From the NCBI RefSeq assembly GCF_964253915.1, contig NZ_CAXUSG020000008.1, positions 124,001 to 188,000 on the forward strand: DNA of 64,000 nucleotides. Direction: 5' to 3'. Each line of letters begins with the position of its first letter. The first letter of the stretch is position 1. The DNA is from Metarhizobium sp964253915 (GTDB taxonomy: Bacteria > Pseudomonadota > Alphaproteobacteria > Rhizobiales > Rhizobiaceae). Position numbers and translations under genes: made by a program. Below the pieces are notes generated by a model. It worked only from the letters and a program-made list of their open reading frames with translations. It was not told the DNA's origin and made no database searches. Positions 8,867-17,553 of this stretch are shown piece by piece.

Positions 8867-11863
8867 ATGGCGGATTTTGCAGCAGTCATTCGGCGGGCGG
8901 TAGACGGTCTGTCGGACAACACTCCGGAAATGCGGGTGAAGGTTTATGAGAAGGCGCGCGGAGCAGTCCAGCGCCAGCTCGAAAGCATGAAGCCCCGGCC
9001 TCCGGAAGAAATGCTACGCCGTCAGCTGGACAAGCTCGAACTTGCCATCCGCGATGTCGAGAACGAGCATGCCGAAGCATTGCCGGCCGTCGATGAAGAT
9101 CCGGCGGTCGAGGCTGCCGAAGACTGGCAGCAGCCGGAGCAGGAGGCCGTCGAAGACGAGCGGCAGTCTTATGACGAACCCGTAACCGCGGAGCCCGCGG
9201 CGGAAACCGCATGGCAGGACGAAGGTTCTGCGCCGGTGGCCGAAGAGGAGCCGCAGCCGCAGGAGGTTGTCGCCGCTGAGCCGGTAACAGCGTCTGCCGA
9301 GGACGAGCGCGAGCCTTGGGATCCTCCGGAGGTCGCCCACGCCGACAACGAGCCGGCAACGCCGGTGCACGCCGAACCGGAGCCGTGGGAAACGCCGGTC
9401 GAAACCCACGCGGCGCCGGAACCCGAGCCTTGGGAAACCCCGGCGGAACCCGAGGATCACCAGGCACCGCCGGCGGAGACGGTCGAAGAGCCGGCCCAGC
9501 AGCCGGCGTCGGGTGTCGAAGAGCTGATCCTCGACAGTGCTGTCATTCGTCAGGCGATCGATGCGCAGCCGGTCAACTCGGCAGACATCCGTGCGCGGAT
9601 TTACGACAATGCCCGCGCCTCGGTCCGGCAATATCTCGGCAATCTCATGCCTCGTCCTTCCGACGAGAGCATCGCCCGGCAGTTCGACAAGCTGGACCAG
9701 GTCATCGAAGAGGTGGAGCAGGGGTATCTCGCTGCGGCGCAGCCTGCGGTGGCGGATACGTCCGAGCCCTGGGATATGCCGGCCGACCATTCCGACGTGC
9801 CGTCGGACGAGCGTTCGTCGCAGGGGCTGGTTCCCGACGAGCGGCATATCGGCATGTGGCAGGAGACCCCGCCGGACGAACAGCCGCAAGCCTCGACGGA
9901 AAACGCAACCACAGCTGCATCCTGGCAGTCGCCGGAGCCTGAACGGACGGAGCAGGACAGCCCGTTTGCAGAGCCGTGGGAAGATGAGCCCGAGCCGCTG
10001 CCGGCCGTGCAGGCGACGGCTGCGCAAAACGAGTGGGCAGACACTTTGCCCTCGGCGCCTGAGCGCAACGACGAGCATCTCTCTGCCGGTCATGACGATT
10101 TCGACCAGGCCCGGTCTTTCGACGGCCCCGTCGCCGTCGAGCATGAAACACCGGCGCAAGTGCCGGCTTCGGTGGAAAACGTCTCTCATGCGGATGCCGC
10201 CGGAGCGGCGGACGATTGGGCGTTTCCGGAGGCGGAAACCAGCGGCCAGGCTACAACGCACGCTGCCGGCGCCGGCAGCGCCGCGGGTTATGCCGCCGGC
10301 ACGCCGAGCGACGACAGGCTTTCCGAGCCGAAGATGCCGCCGGCCCTCGATCTTCTCGATTGGGACGAAACCTCCTTCGGCGAGGAGGGCAAACCGGATG
10401 CGCAAGCCGGCGCAACCCAGCGCGCCGCCGACAACAAGGCCATCGATCCTTTCGACGATGGCGATGCCTTCTCCGGCGAAGTCGGGCCGATGACGCCGGC
10501 GGTGGCAACGAGCGCGAACAAATCGCAGGACAGCTGGAACGATCTCGATGAACTGATCGGCGACAACAAGCATTCGGGTCGCGGCGGCGATCGCCAGCCT
10601 GCGGCCGGTGTTTCCAACGGCGTGGCCTCGCAGCGGCCGGGCAAGTCGTTCCGCGTCGAACCCAAGCGCCGGTTCAATTTCACCGTGCTTGCCCTCGGCT
10701 TGCTGCTGGCGGTTGCCCTGGGCGGCGGCGGTTATGCTGCCTGGCTGTACCAGGATCGCCTGAAGGACATGGTTGCCAACCTCGTCGACAGCGGACCGCA
10801 GATCCCCGGCCTCGAGACGAAGCCGGAAGAGAAAGCCACGACCGAGACGACGCCATCCGACGCCAAGCCTGAGACTGCCGCAAATACCCCGGCAGCGGAG
10901 CAAACGACCGGCAACGATACCAAGCCGGCCACCACGCCGACGACGACCGATACATCAAAGGATCTTGCAGCCCTCGACACCAACAACCTGCCGGCGGCGA
11001 ACAAGTTCACGCAGCGGCTTCTCGTCAACGGTTCAGAGGTGGATGACGGGCCGGGTGGCGAAGCGGCGTCAACCGAAGGCAAATCGGTTGCCGAGCAGAA
11101 TGTCGCCGCCAACGAGGCCGGCAACACGACGACCACGGACACCAGCGGAGCGGCCACGACCGGCAACCCGACGACCACGACCGATACGCAGACGACGGTT
11201 CCGACACAGACCGGCCAGGTCGACGGCACCACGCAGACGCCTGCAGCGGAAAACACCACGACGACTGATGGCACGCAGCAGACCGCTGCCGCTGTTGCTG
11301 GCGGGCAGAAGATGTTCCTGTACGAGGAGCGCATCGGCCAGTCGGTGCCGACGGCGATCCAGGGTACTGTTGTCTGGTCGCTGCAGCAGGAAACTGGTGA
11401 AAACGGCAAGCCGGAGCCGACCGTGCAGGGACAGATCAATGTTCCGGACCGGGGTCTCTCGGCGCTGATGACCTTCAAGCGCAACTCCGATCCGTCGCTG
11501 CCGGCCAGCCATCTCGTCGAGATCGTCTTCTCGCTGCCGCAGGATTTCGAAGGCGGCGCCATCGACAGCGTACAGCGTATCGCCATGAAGCAGACGGAGC
11601 AGGATCGCGGCAACGCGCTGATTGCCGTGCCGGCGAAGATCACCGACGACTTCCACATGATCGCGCTCAACGATTTCCCCGAGGCGCGGGCATCCAACCT
11701 CGAACTGCTGCGCACGCGCGGCTGGATCGATATGCCGATCACCTATCGCAATGGACGCCGGGCGTTGTTGACGCTCGAAAAGGGTGAGCCGGGCAACGAT
11801 GCCTTCAACAAGGCTGTTCAGGCCTGGCTGGCCCTCGCCAATACTCCGGCAAGCGGCCAATAA
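8867..11863 (+). CDS. Large one-pass membrane protein with duplicated N-terminal module
   Basis: I do not recognise a named family for this 998-residue protein. Residues 5-75 and 221-290 are two copies of one helical module, sharing the pattern of ARIYDNAR or VKVYEKAR, then QRQLESMKPRPPEEMLRRQLDKLE. A long acidic, Pro/Glu-rich, low-complexity region follows each copy, with several EPWETP-like repeats. A single membrane helix is at about 603-632. A Thr-rich linker (about 655-810) follows, then a folded C-terminal domain from about 815. The topology suggests a cytoplasmic repeat half and a periplasmic C-terminal half. It lies 63 bp behind purA. The role is unknown. Confidence 0.85.
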   Translation: MADFAAVIRRAVDGLSDNTPEMRVKVYEKARGAVQRQLESMKPRPPEEMLRRQLDKLELAIRDVENEHAEALPAVDEDPAVEAAEDWQQPEQEAVEDERQSYDEPVTAEPAAETAWQDEGSAPVAEEEPQPQEVVAAEPVTASAEDEREPWDPPEVAHADNEPATPVHAEPEPWETPVETHAAPEPEPWETPAEPEDHQAPPAETVEEPAQQPASGVEELILDSAVIRQAIDAQPVNSADIRARIYDNARASVRQYLGNLMPRPSDESIARQFDKLDQVIEEVEQGYLAAAQPAVADTSEPWDMPADHSDVPSDERSSQGLVPDERHIGMWQETPPDEQPQASTENATTAASWQSPEPERTEQDSPFAEPWEDEPEPLPAVQATAAQNEWADTLPSAPERNDEHLSAGHDDFDQARSFDGPVAVEHETPAQVPASVENVSHADAAGAADDWAFPEAETSGQATTHAAGAGSAAGYAAGTPSDDRLSEPKMPPALDLLDWDETSFGEEGKPDAQAGATQRAADNKAIDPFDDGDAFSGEVGPMTPAVATSANKSQDSWNDLDELIGDNKHSGRGGDRQPAAGVSNGVASQRPGKSFRVEPKRRFNFTVLALGLLLAVALGGGGYAAWLYQDRLKDMVANLVDSGPQIPGLETKPEEKATTETTPSDAKPETAANTPAAEQTTGNDTKPATTPTTTDTSKDLAALDTNNLPAANKFTQRLLVNGSEVDDGPGGEAASTEGKSVAEQNVAANEAGNTTTTDTSGAATTGNPTTTTDTQTTVPTQTGQVDGTTQTPAAENTTTTDGTQQTAAAVAGGQKMFLYEERIGQSVPTAIQGTVVWSLQQETGENGKPEPTVQGQINVPDRGLSALMTFKRNSDPSLPASHLVEIVFSLPQDFEGGAIDSVQRIAMKQTEQDRGNALIAVPAKITDDFHMIALNDFPEARASNLELLRTRGWIDMPITYRNGRRALLTLEKGEPGNDAFNKAVQAWLALANTPASGQ

Positions 11864-11875
11864 GGTTGCGATACG

Positions 11876-11900
11876 AAAAGGGCGCGGTTTCCCGCGCCCT
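11876..11900 (-). terminator. GC-rich hairpin between convergent genes
   Basis: An 8-bp stem (11880-11887 with 11892-11899) and 4-base loop is followed, on the minus strand, by TTTTC. It lies just past the stop of the 998-residue protein gene and beyond the 3' end of rpoH, so it may end rpoH transcripts. Confidence 0.5.
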
Positions 11901-11934
11901 TGCATCGATGAATAAACTGCCACCTCTTGGTGTC

Positions 11935-11962
11935 GTCATCCTCGGGCTTGTCCCGAGGATCT
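11935..11962 (+). repeat. 28-bp palindromic intergenic repeat, family A, copy 1
   Basis: The unit starts GTCATCCTCGGGCTTG and ends CCCGAGGATCT, and is itself an imperfect palindrome. It is the exact reverse complement of the copy at 12012-12039, 49 bp away. Near-identical units flank the GIY-YIG gene at 51.2-51.5 kb. Confidence 0.9.
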
Positions 11963-12011
11963 GCCTGCGTCTGCCAAGCCACTGACGATAAGAGATATAT
12001 CTGCCGTGTTC

Positions 12012-12039
12012 AGATCCTCGGGACAAGCCCGAGGATGAC
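12012..12039 (-). repeat. 28-bp palindromic intergenic repeat, family A, copy 2
   Basis: It is a perfect inverted partner of 11935-11962. The pair with its 49-bp spacer could fold into one long hairpin downstream of rpoH. Inverted pairs of short palindromes are the arrangement called REPIN in other bacteria. Confidence 0.9.
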
Positions 12040-12101
12040 GCAGGAGGGGTTTTATCTTATCGGCTGACGGGGCTGAAGCCGACCAATCGTGTCAATAACG
12101 C

Positions 12102-13010
12102 TCAGTTCGCCACTTCGACGACGCGCAGTGCGTTGGCGCGGTCGAGCGCATCCTTGCGCACAGCGTCCTGAACCTTCTCGAAGGCGCGCACCTCGATCTG
12201 GCGCACGCGCTCGCGGCTGATGTCGAATTCGGCCGAAAGCTCTTCCAGCGTCACCGGATCTTCGGCGAGGCGGCGGGCTTCGAAGATGCGGCGTTCGCGG
12301 TCGTTGAGCACGCTCATCGCCCGTGCCAGCATGCGGCGGCGGGTGTCGAGTTCGTCCTGCTCGATCAGCACGGCTTCCTGGCTGTCGTGATCGTCGACCA
12401 GCCAATCCTGCCACTGACCGGAATCGCCTTCCGACGCCTTGATCGGCGCGTTGAGCGAAGCGTCGCCGGAGAGGCGGCGGTTCATCGACACGACTTCTTC
12501 TTCCGAAACGTTCAGCTTGGTGGCGATTTCTGCCACCTGTTCCGGCTTCAGGTCGCCTTCATCGATCGCCTGGATACGGCCCTTCAGCCGGCGCAGGTTG
12601 AAGAACAGCCGCTTCTGATTGGCGGTCGTGCCCATTTTCACCAGCGACCAGGAGCGCAGGATGTATTCCTGGATCGAGGCCTTGATCCACCACATGGCAT
12701 AGGTTGCCAGGCGGAAGCCGCGTTCCGGGTCGAACTTCTTCACGGCCTGCATCAGGCCGACATTGCCTTCCGAGACGACTTCACCGATCGGCAGGCCGTA
12801 GCCGCGGTAGCCCATGGCGATCTTCGCCACGAGGCGCAGATGGCTGGTCACCAGCTTGTGGGCGGCAGTGCGGTCGCCATGTTCCTGGTAGCGCTTGGCG
12901 AGCATGTACTCTTCCTGCGGCTCCAGCATCGGGAACTTGCGGATTTCATCGAGATAACGGTTCAGACCGCCTTCGCCGGCGGTAATACTGGGTAAAGAAT
13001 TGCGGGCCAT
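12102..13010 (-). CDS. rpoH: RNA polymerase heat-shock sigma factor (sigma-32)
   Basis: The 302-residue sigma factor directs RNA polymerase to heat-shock promoters. Region 2 is clear (EGNVGLMQAVKKFDPERGFRLATYAMWWIKASIQEYILRSWSLVK), including the RpoH-type RpoH box around QKRLFFNLRR. Region 4 carries the helix-turn-helix LEELSAEFDISRERVRQIEVRAFEKV. I start at MARNSLPSITA, the usual rhizobial RpoH N-terminus; an in-frame ATG six codons upstream is less likely. Rhizobia often have two rpoH genes. In Rhizobiales rluD commonly sits next to rpoH, but here two genes separate them. Confidence 0.97.
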   Translation of the reverse strand: MARNSLPSITAGEGGLNRYLDEIRKFPMLEPQEEYMLAKRYQEHGDRTAAHKLVTSHLRLVAKIAMGYRGYGLPIGEVVSEGNVGLMQAVKKFDPERGFRLATYAMWWIKASIQEYILRSWSLVKMGTTANQKRLFFNLRRLKGRIQAIDEGDLKPEQVAEIATKLNVSEEEVVSMNRRLSGDASLNAPIKASEGDSGQWQDWLVDDHDSQEAVLIEQDELDTRRRMLARAMSVLNDRERRIFEARRLAEDPVTLEELSAEFDISRERVRQIEVRAFEKVQDAVRKDALDRANALRVVEVAN

Positions 13011-13183
13011 GAAGCGCCCCCTTTCCAAAATAGTGCAGCCCCTCTGGACGGTAAATCCGCCCTCTCCGAGCAGGCCTTGCGGTACGGATCGAATGATCGA
13101 TCCCGCACCGGTCCAGTTAAGAGATAAGTGCGGCAGAACCGTGTTTCAAGGGATCACGGAAGCGTTATATCATTACGGATTTG

Positions 13184-13927
13184 TCATGTTCCGGCCCGTG
13201 CCGGATCAGCAGCCGGCTTGCCCAAAGCTTCGCCTTGCCGCTCATAATAGAAGATATCATGGGTCTCCCGCCATTGCTTGCGCAATCCGGCGCCTGTGTC
13301 GATGAAATCCATGTCGAGCATGTCGCAAGCCTCGATCCGATCCTGCCGGAAGTGCCGGAAGCCGTTGCGCAACTCGCAGAAGCCGGCCAGCAGCACGCCT
13401 TCGATGTAATAGACGATGGCAAGCGGGCAGACGATCCGCTCCGTCACGGTATCGGCCTGGTCGCGGTAATGCAGCCGCAGCTTGCGCTCCTCGCGAACGG
13501 CCTGCCGGATCAGCCGCATGCTGACCTTGGCAGCCGGAATGGCGTGCCAGGGGGAGACGAACAGGTGCGTCTGGGCGACGGACGTACGGGACGGCGGCAT
13601 CACGGCGTCGATCTTGGCGATGGCGTTGGCGCCGGCCGCTTCCAGGCTGCCGTCGCCGGTGCGGGCAATCAGCGACAGGCCGACGGTGATGGCTTCGATT
13701 TCTTCAGGCGTGAACATCAGCGGCGGCAGATCGAAGCCGCCGCGCAACACATAACCGATGCCGGCAGCGCCCTCGACAGGTACCCGCGTTGCCTGCAGCG
13801 CGGCGATGTCGCGGTAGACGGTTCGTTTGGTCACCTCCAGCCGCCGGGCGATGGCCTCTGCCGTCAGCGGCGCGCGGGCGGTGCGCAACATCTGGATAAT
13901 CTCGAACATCCTTGCCGACCGTGCCAT
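13184..13927 (-). CDS. WYL-domain transcriptional regulator, YafY type
   Basis: The 247-residue protein has an N-terminal winged helix of the HTH_11 kind (MFEIIQMLRTARAPLTAEAIARRLEVTKRTVYRDIAALQ, residues 7-45). A C-terminal WYL-like sensor domain (about 135-225) contains REERKLRLHYRDQ and VYYIEGVLLAGFCELR. Such proteins bind DNA and sense small molecules or nucleic acids through the WYL fold. It is divergent from the EamA gene at 14037, with a dyad in the gap, so it probably controls that exporter and itself. Confidence 0.87.
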   Translation of the reverse strand: MARSARMFEIIQMLRTARAPLTAEAIARRLEVTKRTVYRDIAALQATRVPVEGAAGIGYVLRGGFDLPPLMFTPEEIEAITVGLSLIARTGDGSLEAAGANAIAKIDAVMPPSRTSVAQTHLFVSPWHAIPAAKVSMRLIRQAVREERKLRLHYRDQADTVTERIVCPLAIVYYIEGVLLAGFCELRNGFRHFRQDRIEACDMLDMDFIDTGAGLRKQWRETHDIFYYERQGEALGKPAADPARAGT

Positions 13928-13966
13928 CGCCTATCCCCCGAAACATCGCTGGGGATTGAACATTGT

Positions 13967-13982
13967 TGACAGGATGTTGTCA
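13967..13982. promoter_or_regulatory. Candidate operator between WYL regulator and EamA gene
   Basis: TGACA and TGTCA form an inverted repeat with a 6-bp spacer, in the 109-bp gap between the divergent genes. The position fits an operator for the adjacent regulator. The sequence is short, so chance cannot be excluded. Confidence 0.35.
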
Positions 13983-14036
13983 GCAGGGATCTGATAGGTC
14001 TGCGTTCGATTGTTTCTTCATGCCGCCGGACCCATC

Positions 14037-14912
14037 ATGAAATTCTCGCCCTATGTCATCGGACTGACGACCGTTTCGGTCTCGACGGTTCTCCTGAGCA
14101 CGGCGGGGGTGATGACCCGGCTGGTGGAGATGGACAGTGCGACAATCCTGTTCTGGCGGGGCGTGTGGGGCGGGGCAGTGCTGCTGGCCGCGCTCATGCT
14201 TTTCGCGCCACGTCAGGCCCGGCGGGATTTCTTTCGCCTTGGCCTGCCGGGCTGGGCCATCTGCCTGCTGACCACGGCGAGCATGATCCTGTTCATCACC
14301 GCGCTGCATCGCACCAGCGTGGCACATGTGGCGATCATCTTTGCGACGGCGCCCTTCGTCTCGGCCGCCTTCGGTTTTGTGTTGTTGAGCGAGCGGCCGG
14401 GCCGCGGTGCCATCTATGCCAGTCTGGCGGCCCTTGCGGGCGTGGCGCTGATGGTCGGCACCGGTGGCACCGGCGGATTGTTCGGCGATTTTCTCGCCGT
14501 GCTGATGACGATCTGCATGGCGCTGACGAACATTCTCATGCGCCGGTTTCCGGATACGCCGGTGCTGATGTCGGCGGGGATCTCGGCGCTTCTGGGATCG
14601 ATTGTGACCTTGCCTTTCGCAACGCCGCTGGCGGCGGCGACCGGCGATATCGCCATCGTTGCGCTGTTCGGCATCTTCGGTTTTGCCTTCGGTCTGGGGC
14701 TGCTGCTTTACGGCGCGCGGCTGCTGCCGCCGGTGGAGACGGCGCTGATCGGCGCGCTCGATGCGCCACTGGCGCCGTTGTGGGTGTGGCTGCTGTTCAA
14801 TGAACGCCTCGACGCCATCACCATGATCGGCGGCGCCGTCGTCGTGGCGGCGGTCTGCCTGCATGTGCTGGCGGATATCCGTCGCCGCTCGGCGGAAACG
14901 GCGACTGCCTGA
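14037..14912 (+). CDS. EamA/DMT-family transporter
   Basis: The 291-residue polytopic protein has two EamA repeats and about ten helices (for example ATILFWRGVWGGAVLLAALM and LSTAGVMTRLVEMDS near the start). The start is the ATG of MKFSPYVIG; an upstream in-frame TTG would add nine residues. The divergent WYL regulator probably controls it. The substrate is unknown; relatives export amino acids and drugs. It is convergent with rluD, with a 50-bp gap. Confidence 0.87.
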   Translation: MKFSPYVIGLTTVSVSTVLLSTAGVMTRLVEMDSATILFWRGVWGGAVLLAALMLFAPRQARRDFFRLGLPGWAICLLTTASMILFITALHRTSVAHVAIIFATAPFVSAAFGFVLLSERPGRGAIYASLAALAGVALMVGTGGTGGLFGDFLAVLMTICMALTNILMRRFPDTPVLMSAGISALLGSIVTLPFATPLAAATGDIAIVALFGIFGFAFGLGLLLYGARLLPPVETALIGALDAPLAPLWVWLLFNERLDAITMIGGAVVVAAVCLHVLADIRRRSAETATA

Positions 14913-14962
14913 TCGGTGAGGGCGGTTCGGGAAAAGGCCGATGAAGCTTTTCCCGGATGGCG

Positions 14963-15994
14963 TCAGTTCCGCAAGGCGTCCGCCAGTTCCTGCAGGTCGT
15001 CGGGTAGGGGAGACTCGAAGTGCATGGTTTCGCCGGTGCGCGGGTGCTCGAACTGCAAGAGGTAGGCGTGCAAAGCCTGGCGGTGGAAGCGGTTGACCAC
15101 CGCCTTGGCTTCGTCGGGCAGCAAATTGGCCTTGGTCTTGAAGGCGGCGCCGTAATCGGCATCGCCGATCAGCGGGTGGCCGATATGGGCCATGTGCACG
15201 CGGATCTGGTGGGTGCGGCCGGTTTCCAGCCGGCACTCGACCAGCGCGGCCAGCGCGGTGGCATCCGGACGCTCGTGGAACCGTTCGAGCACGGTATAGT
15301 GGGTGATCGCCTCGCGCGCGTCGTCGCTCTCTTCACGCTTGACGGCCCGCTTGGTGCGGTCGCCGGCGCGGCCGAGCGGCGCGTCGATCGTGCCCTGCAG
15401 GTGGCGTGGCCGGCCCCAGACGATCGCCTGGTAGGCGCGCTCCAGCGGGCCGCTGCGGCCGTGGTCGGCGAACTGGTCGGCCAGGTGGCGGTGGGCGATA
15501 TCGTTCTTGGCGACCACCATGACGCCGGTCGTATCCTTGTCGAGCCGGTGGACGATGCCTGGCCGCTTGACGCCGCCGATTCCGGACAGGCTGTCGCCGC
15601 AATGATGGATAAGGGCGTTGACCAGCGTGCCGGTCCAGTTGCCGGCGCCGGGATGGACGACGAGGCCGGCGGGCTTGACCAGCACGATCAGGTCGTCATC
15701 CTCGTACAGCACGTCGAGTGGGATATCCTCGCCCTTCGGCTCCGGATCTTCGGGTTCGGGAAGGTCGATGACGACGGTATCGCCGAAACGGATCTTCTTC
15801 TTCGGCTCGGTCACCACCGCGCCGTTCAGCGTCACGGCGCCTTCCTCGATCAGCGATTTGATGCGGTTGCGGGAAAATTCGCCCGAAAGTGTCGCCGTCA
15901 GCCACGCATCGAGCCGTCCTTCGGCGGATTCATCGGCCTCAAGGACTTTTCTATTGTCGTCGGCTTGTTTAAAGGGGTCGGTCATTCCAGTCAT
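14963..15994 (-). CDS. rluD: 23S rRNA pseudouridine synthase, RluA/RluD family
   Basis: At 343 residues it has the full RluD layout. An N-terminal S4 RNA-binding domain (about 25-90, GRLDAWLTATLSGEFSRNRIKSLIEEGAVTLNG) is followed by the catalytic domain with HRLDKDTTGVMVVAK, where Asp152 is the nucleophile. The family isomerises uridines of helix 69 in 23S rRNA. The ATG at 15994 and one three codons later are both possible. The choice of RluD over RluC rests on its S4 domain, motif and rpoH neighbourhood. Confidence 0.92.
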   Translation of the reverse strand: MTGMTDPFKQADDNRKVLEADESAEGRLDAWLTATLSGEFSRNRIKSLIEEGAVTLNGAVVTEPKKKIRFGDTVVIDLPEPEDPEPKGEDIPLDVLYEDDDLIVLVKPAGLVVHPGAGNWTGTLVNALIHHCGDSLSGIGGVKRPGIVHRLDKDTTGVMVVAKNDIAHRHLADQFADHGRSGPLERAYQAIVWGRPRHLQGTIDAPLGRAGDRTKRAVKREESDDAREAITHYTVLERFHERPDATALAALVECRLETGRTHQIRVHMAHIGHPLIGDADYGAAFKTKANLLPDEAKAVVNRFHRQALHAYLLQFEHPRTGETMHFESPLPDDLQELADALRN

Positions 15995-16155
15995 CCCGGG
16001 CTATGCCACCGGTGTCTTGGCTGCAGGCGACAGGCCCTTGGGGCCGGTTGCCGCATCGCTACAGCCATTTCCCGTGGCTGGCATTCCCTGAGCTCGGCGT
16101 CCGCATCAGGGAAGGGCACCTTTCCTTGCGGCCGTCAGTTACAGAGACACCAGTC

Positions 16156-16539
16156 ATGTCAAATGTCGAACCAGACGAACAGGAAGAAAAGCCGCTCGAT
16201 CCGGTCATGGAAAATGTCCGGCGCAAGATGGTGCGTCTGCAACTCGTCTCGGCGGGCATCATGGGTGTGATGCTTATGGCTGTCCTCGCCGCCATTGTCT
16301 ACAAGGTAACGCAGCGCGCGCCGGAAGCCTCGGTGGCTTCCAGCGGATTCAGCGTGCCGTCCGAGCAGCCGCTTGCGATAGCGGTCGCCTTGCCGGCCGG
16401 CTTTGTCGTCGAAGATACCAGCCTGTCGGGCAACCAGATCCTGTTCTACGGTCGTCTTGCCGATGGGCAGCGCAAAGCGCTGGTGTTCGATTCCAGCGTC
16501 GGCCGCATCGTCGCCGACGTCACCGTCGCCGGCAACTGA
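16156..16539 (+). CDS. Small single-pass membrane protein next to rluD
   Basis: The 127-residue protein has an acidic N-terminus (MSNVEPDEQEEKPLDP) and one membrane helix at about 30-53 (LVSAGIMGVMLMAVLAAIVYKV). A periplasmic domain of about 70 residues with beta-rich composition follows (ILFYGRLADGQRKALVFDSSVGRIVADV). Divergent from rluD and 8 bp before the methyltransferase gene, it may share a transcript with the latter. I know no function. Confidence 0.8.
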   Translation: MSNVEPDEQEEKPLDPVMENVRRKMVRLQLVSAGIMGVMLMAVLAAIVYKVTQRAPEASVASSGFSVPSEQPLAIAVALPAGFVVEDTSLSGNQILFYGRLADGQRKALVFDSSVGRIVADVTVAGN

Positions 16540-16547
16540 CACCGGTG

Positions 16548-17372
16548 ATGCGCACGCTGATCCCGATCGACGATGCGGACGATCCGCGCATCGCGGAGTT
16601 CCGCGATATCCGCGAACGGGACCTGACGGGCCGGCAGGGCCGTTTCATCGCCGAGGGAACGGTGGTGCTGCGCATGCTCGCCGCCGCCCATGTGATGGGG
16701 CGGGGCGTTGCGGCGGAAAAGATCCTGCTGTTGAAAAATCGGGTGGCCGGCGTCTCCGATCTGCTGGAGGCCCTGCCGCCCGAAGTCCCGGTCTATGTCG
16801 CCGAGCGTGATGTGCTGAATGCCATCGTCGGTTTCGATCTGCATCGCGGCGTGCTGGCGCTCGGCCGGCGGCTGGAGGTCTCACCGGTGGAAACTTTCGT
16901 GGCGGCCTTGCCGGCGGATGCGCTGGTGGTGGTCGGCTGCGGCATTTCCAACCACGACAATATCGGCTCCATCTTCCGCAATGCCGCTGCCTTCGGCGCA
17001 GATGCGGTGCTGCTCGACGAAACCTGTTGCGATCCGCTCTATCGCAAATCGCTACGGGTCTCGGTCGGTTCGGTCCTGTCGGTGCCGTTTCGCCGGGAGG
17101 GGAGCGCGATGCAGCTTCTCGCCGCGCTCTCGGCGCAAGATTTCTCCGTCTGGGCGCTGTCGCCGAACGGGACCACCGACATAAGGGCCGTGGCCCCTGC
17201 GAGCAAAACCGCGCTGGTGCTGGGCACGGAGGGCGAAGGCCTGCCACCGGAGATATTGAGCCGCTTTCACAGCGCCCGCGTGCCGCAGATGGCCGGGCTG
17301 GACAGCCTGAATGTCGCCACCGCCACCGGCATCGCGCTTTATCAGATCGCGTCGGCGATGAAACGGGTTTAA
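16548..17372 (+). CDS. SpoU/TrmH-family RNA 2'-O-methyltransferase
   Basis: The 274-residue protein belongs to the SPOUT class of knotted methyltransferases. Motif 1 is seen in SNHDNIGSIFRNAAAFGADAV, motif 2 in LVLGTEGEGLPPEIL and motif 3 in VPQMAGLDSLNVATATGIALYQ. These bind S-adenosylmethionine and place an invariant Arg and Asn at the 2'-OH of rRNA or tRNA. The N-terminal part (about 1-110) should be the RNA-binding domain. The ATG at 16548 is preceded in frame by a GTG at 16545. The target nucleotide is unknown. Confidence 0.9.
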   Translation: MRTLIPIDDADDPRIAEFRDIRERDLTGRQGRFIAEGTVVLRMLAAAHVMGRGVAAEKILLLKNRVAGVSDLLEALPPEVPVYVAERDVLNAIVGFDLHRGVLALGRRLEVSPVETFVAALPADALVVVGCGISNHDNIGSIFRNAAAFGADAVLLDETCCDPLYRKSLRVSVGSVLSVPFRREGSAMQLLAALSAQDFSVWALSPNGTTDIRAVAPASKTALVLGTEGEGLPPEILSRFHSARVPQMAGLDSLNVATATGIALYQIASAMKRV

Positions 17373-17465
17373 CGTCGCCTTGGAGAAACAGCGTCAAGCC
17401 GATGTCAGCTCAAACAGCGACCTGCTTGGCCAACGCTGCCGACGTTCGTGATCGACGCCGTGAGG

Positions 17466-17506
17466 GCAATTCCAGCAAGGTGCGCAGCGGTTCTGCGTCC
17501 GGAATG
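17466..17506 (+). repeat. Intergenic repeat, family B, copy 1
   Basis: A unit of about 41 bp starts GCAATTCCAGCAAGG and ends TCCGGAATG, with partial dyad symmetry. Related units are at 23012-23056 and 23577-23620. The type is common between rhizobial genes. It fills much of the 181-bp gap 17373-17553. Confidence 0.65.
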
Positions 17507-17553
17507 AAGTAGAAACGTTCCAGACGAGAGCGACGTATTGCTGCTTCTCGACC

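Noticed and set aside
15986..16001. GTCATCCCGGGCT-like word at the rluD start, resembling family A repeats
   Set aside because: Only half of the unit matches, there is no partner copy, and it overlaps the start codon region, so it is probably chance.
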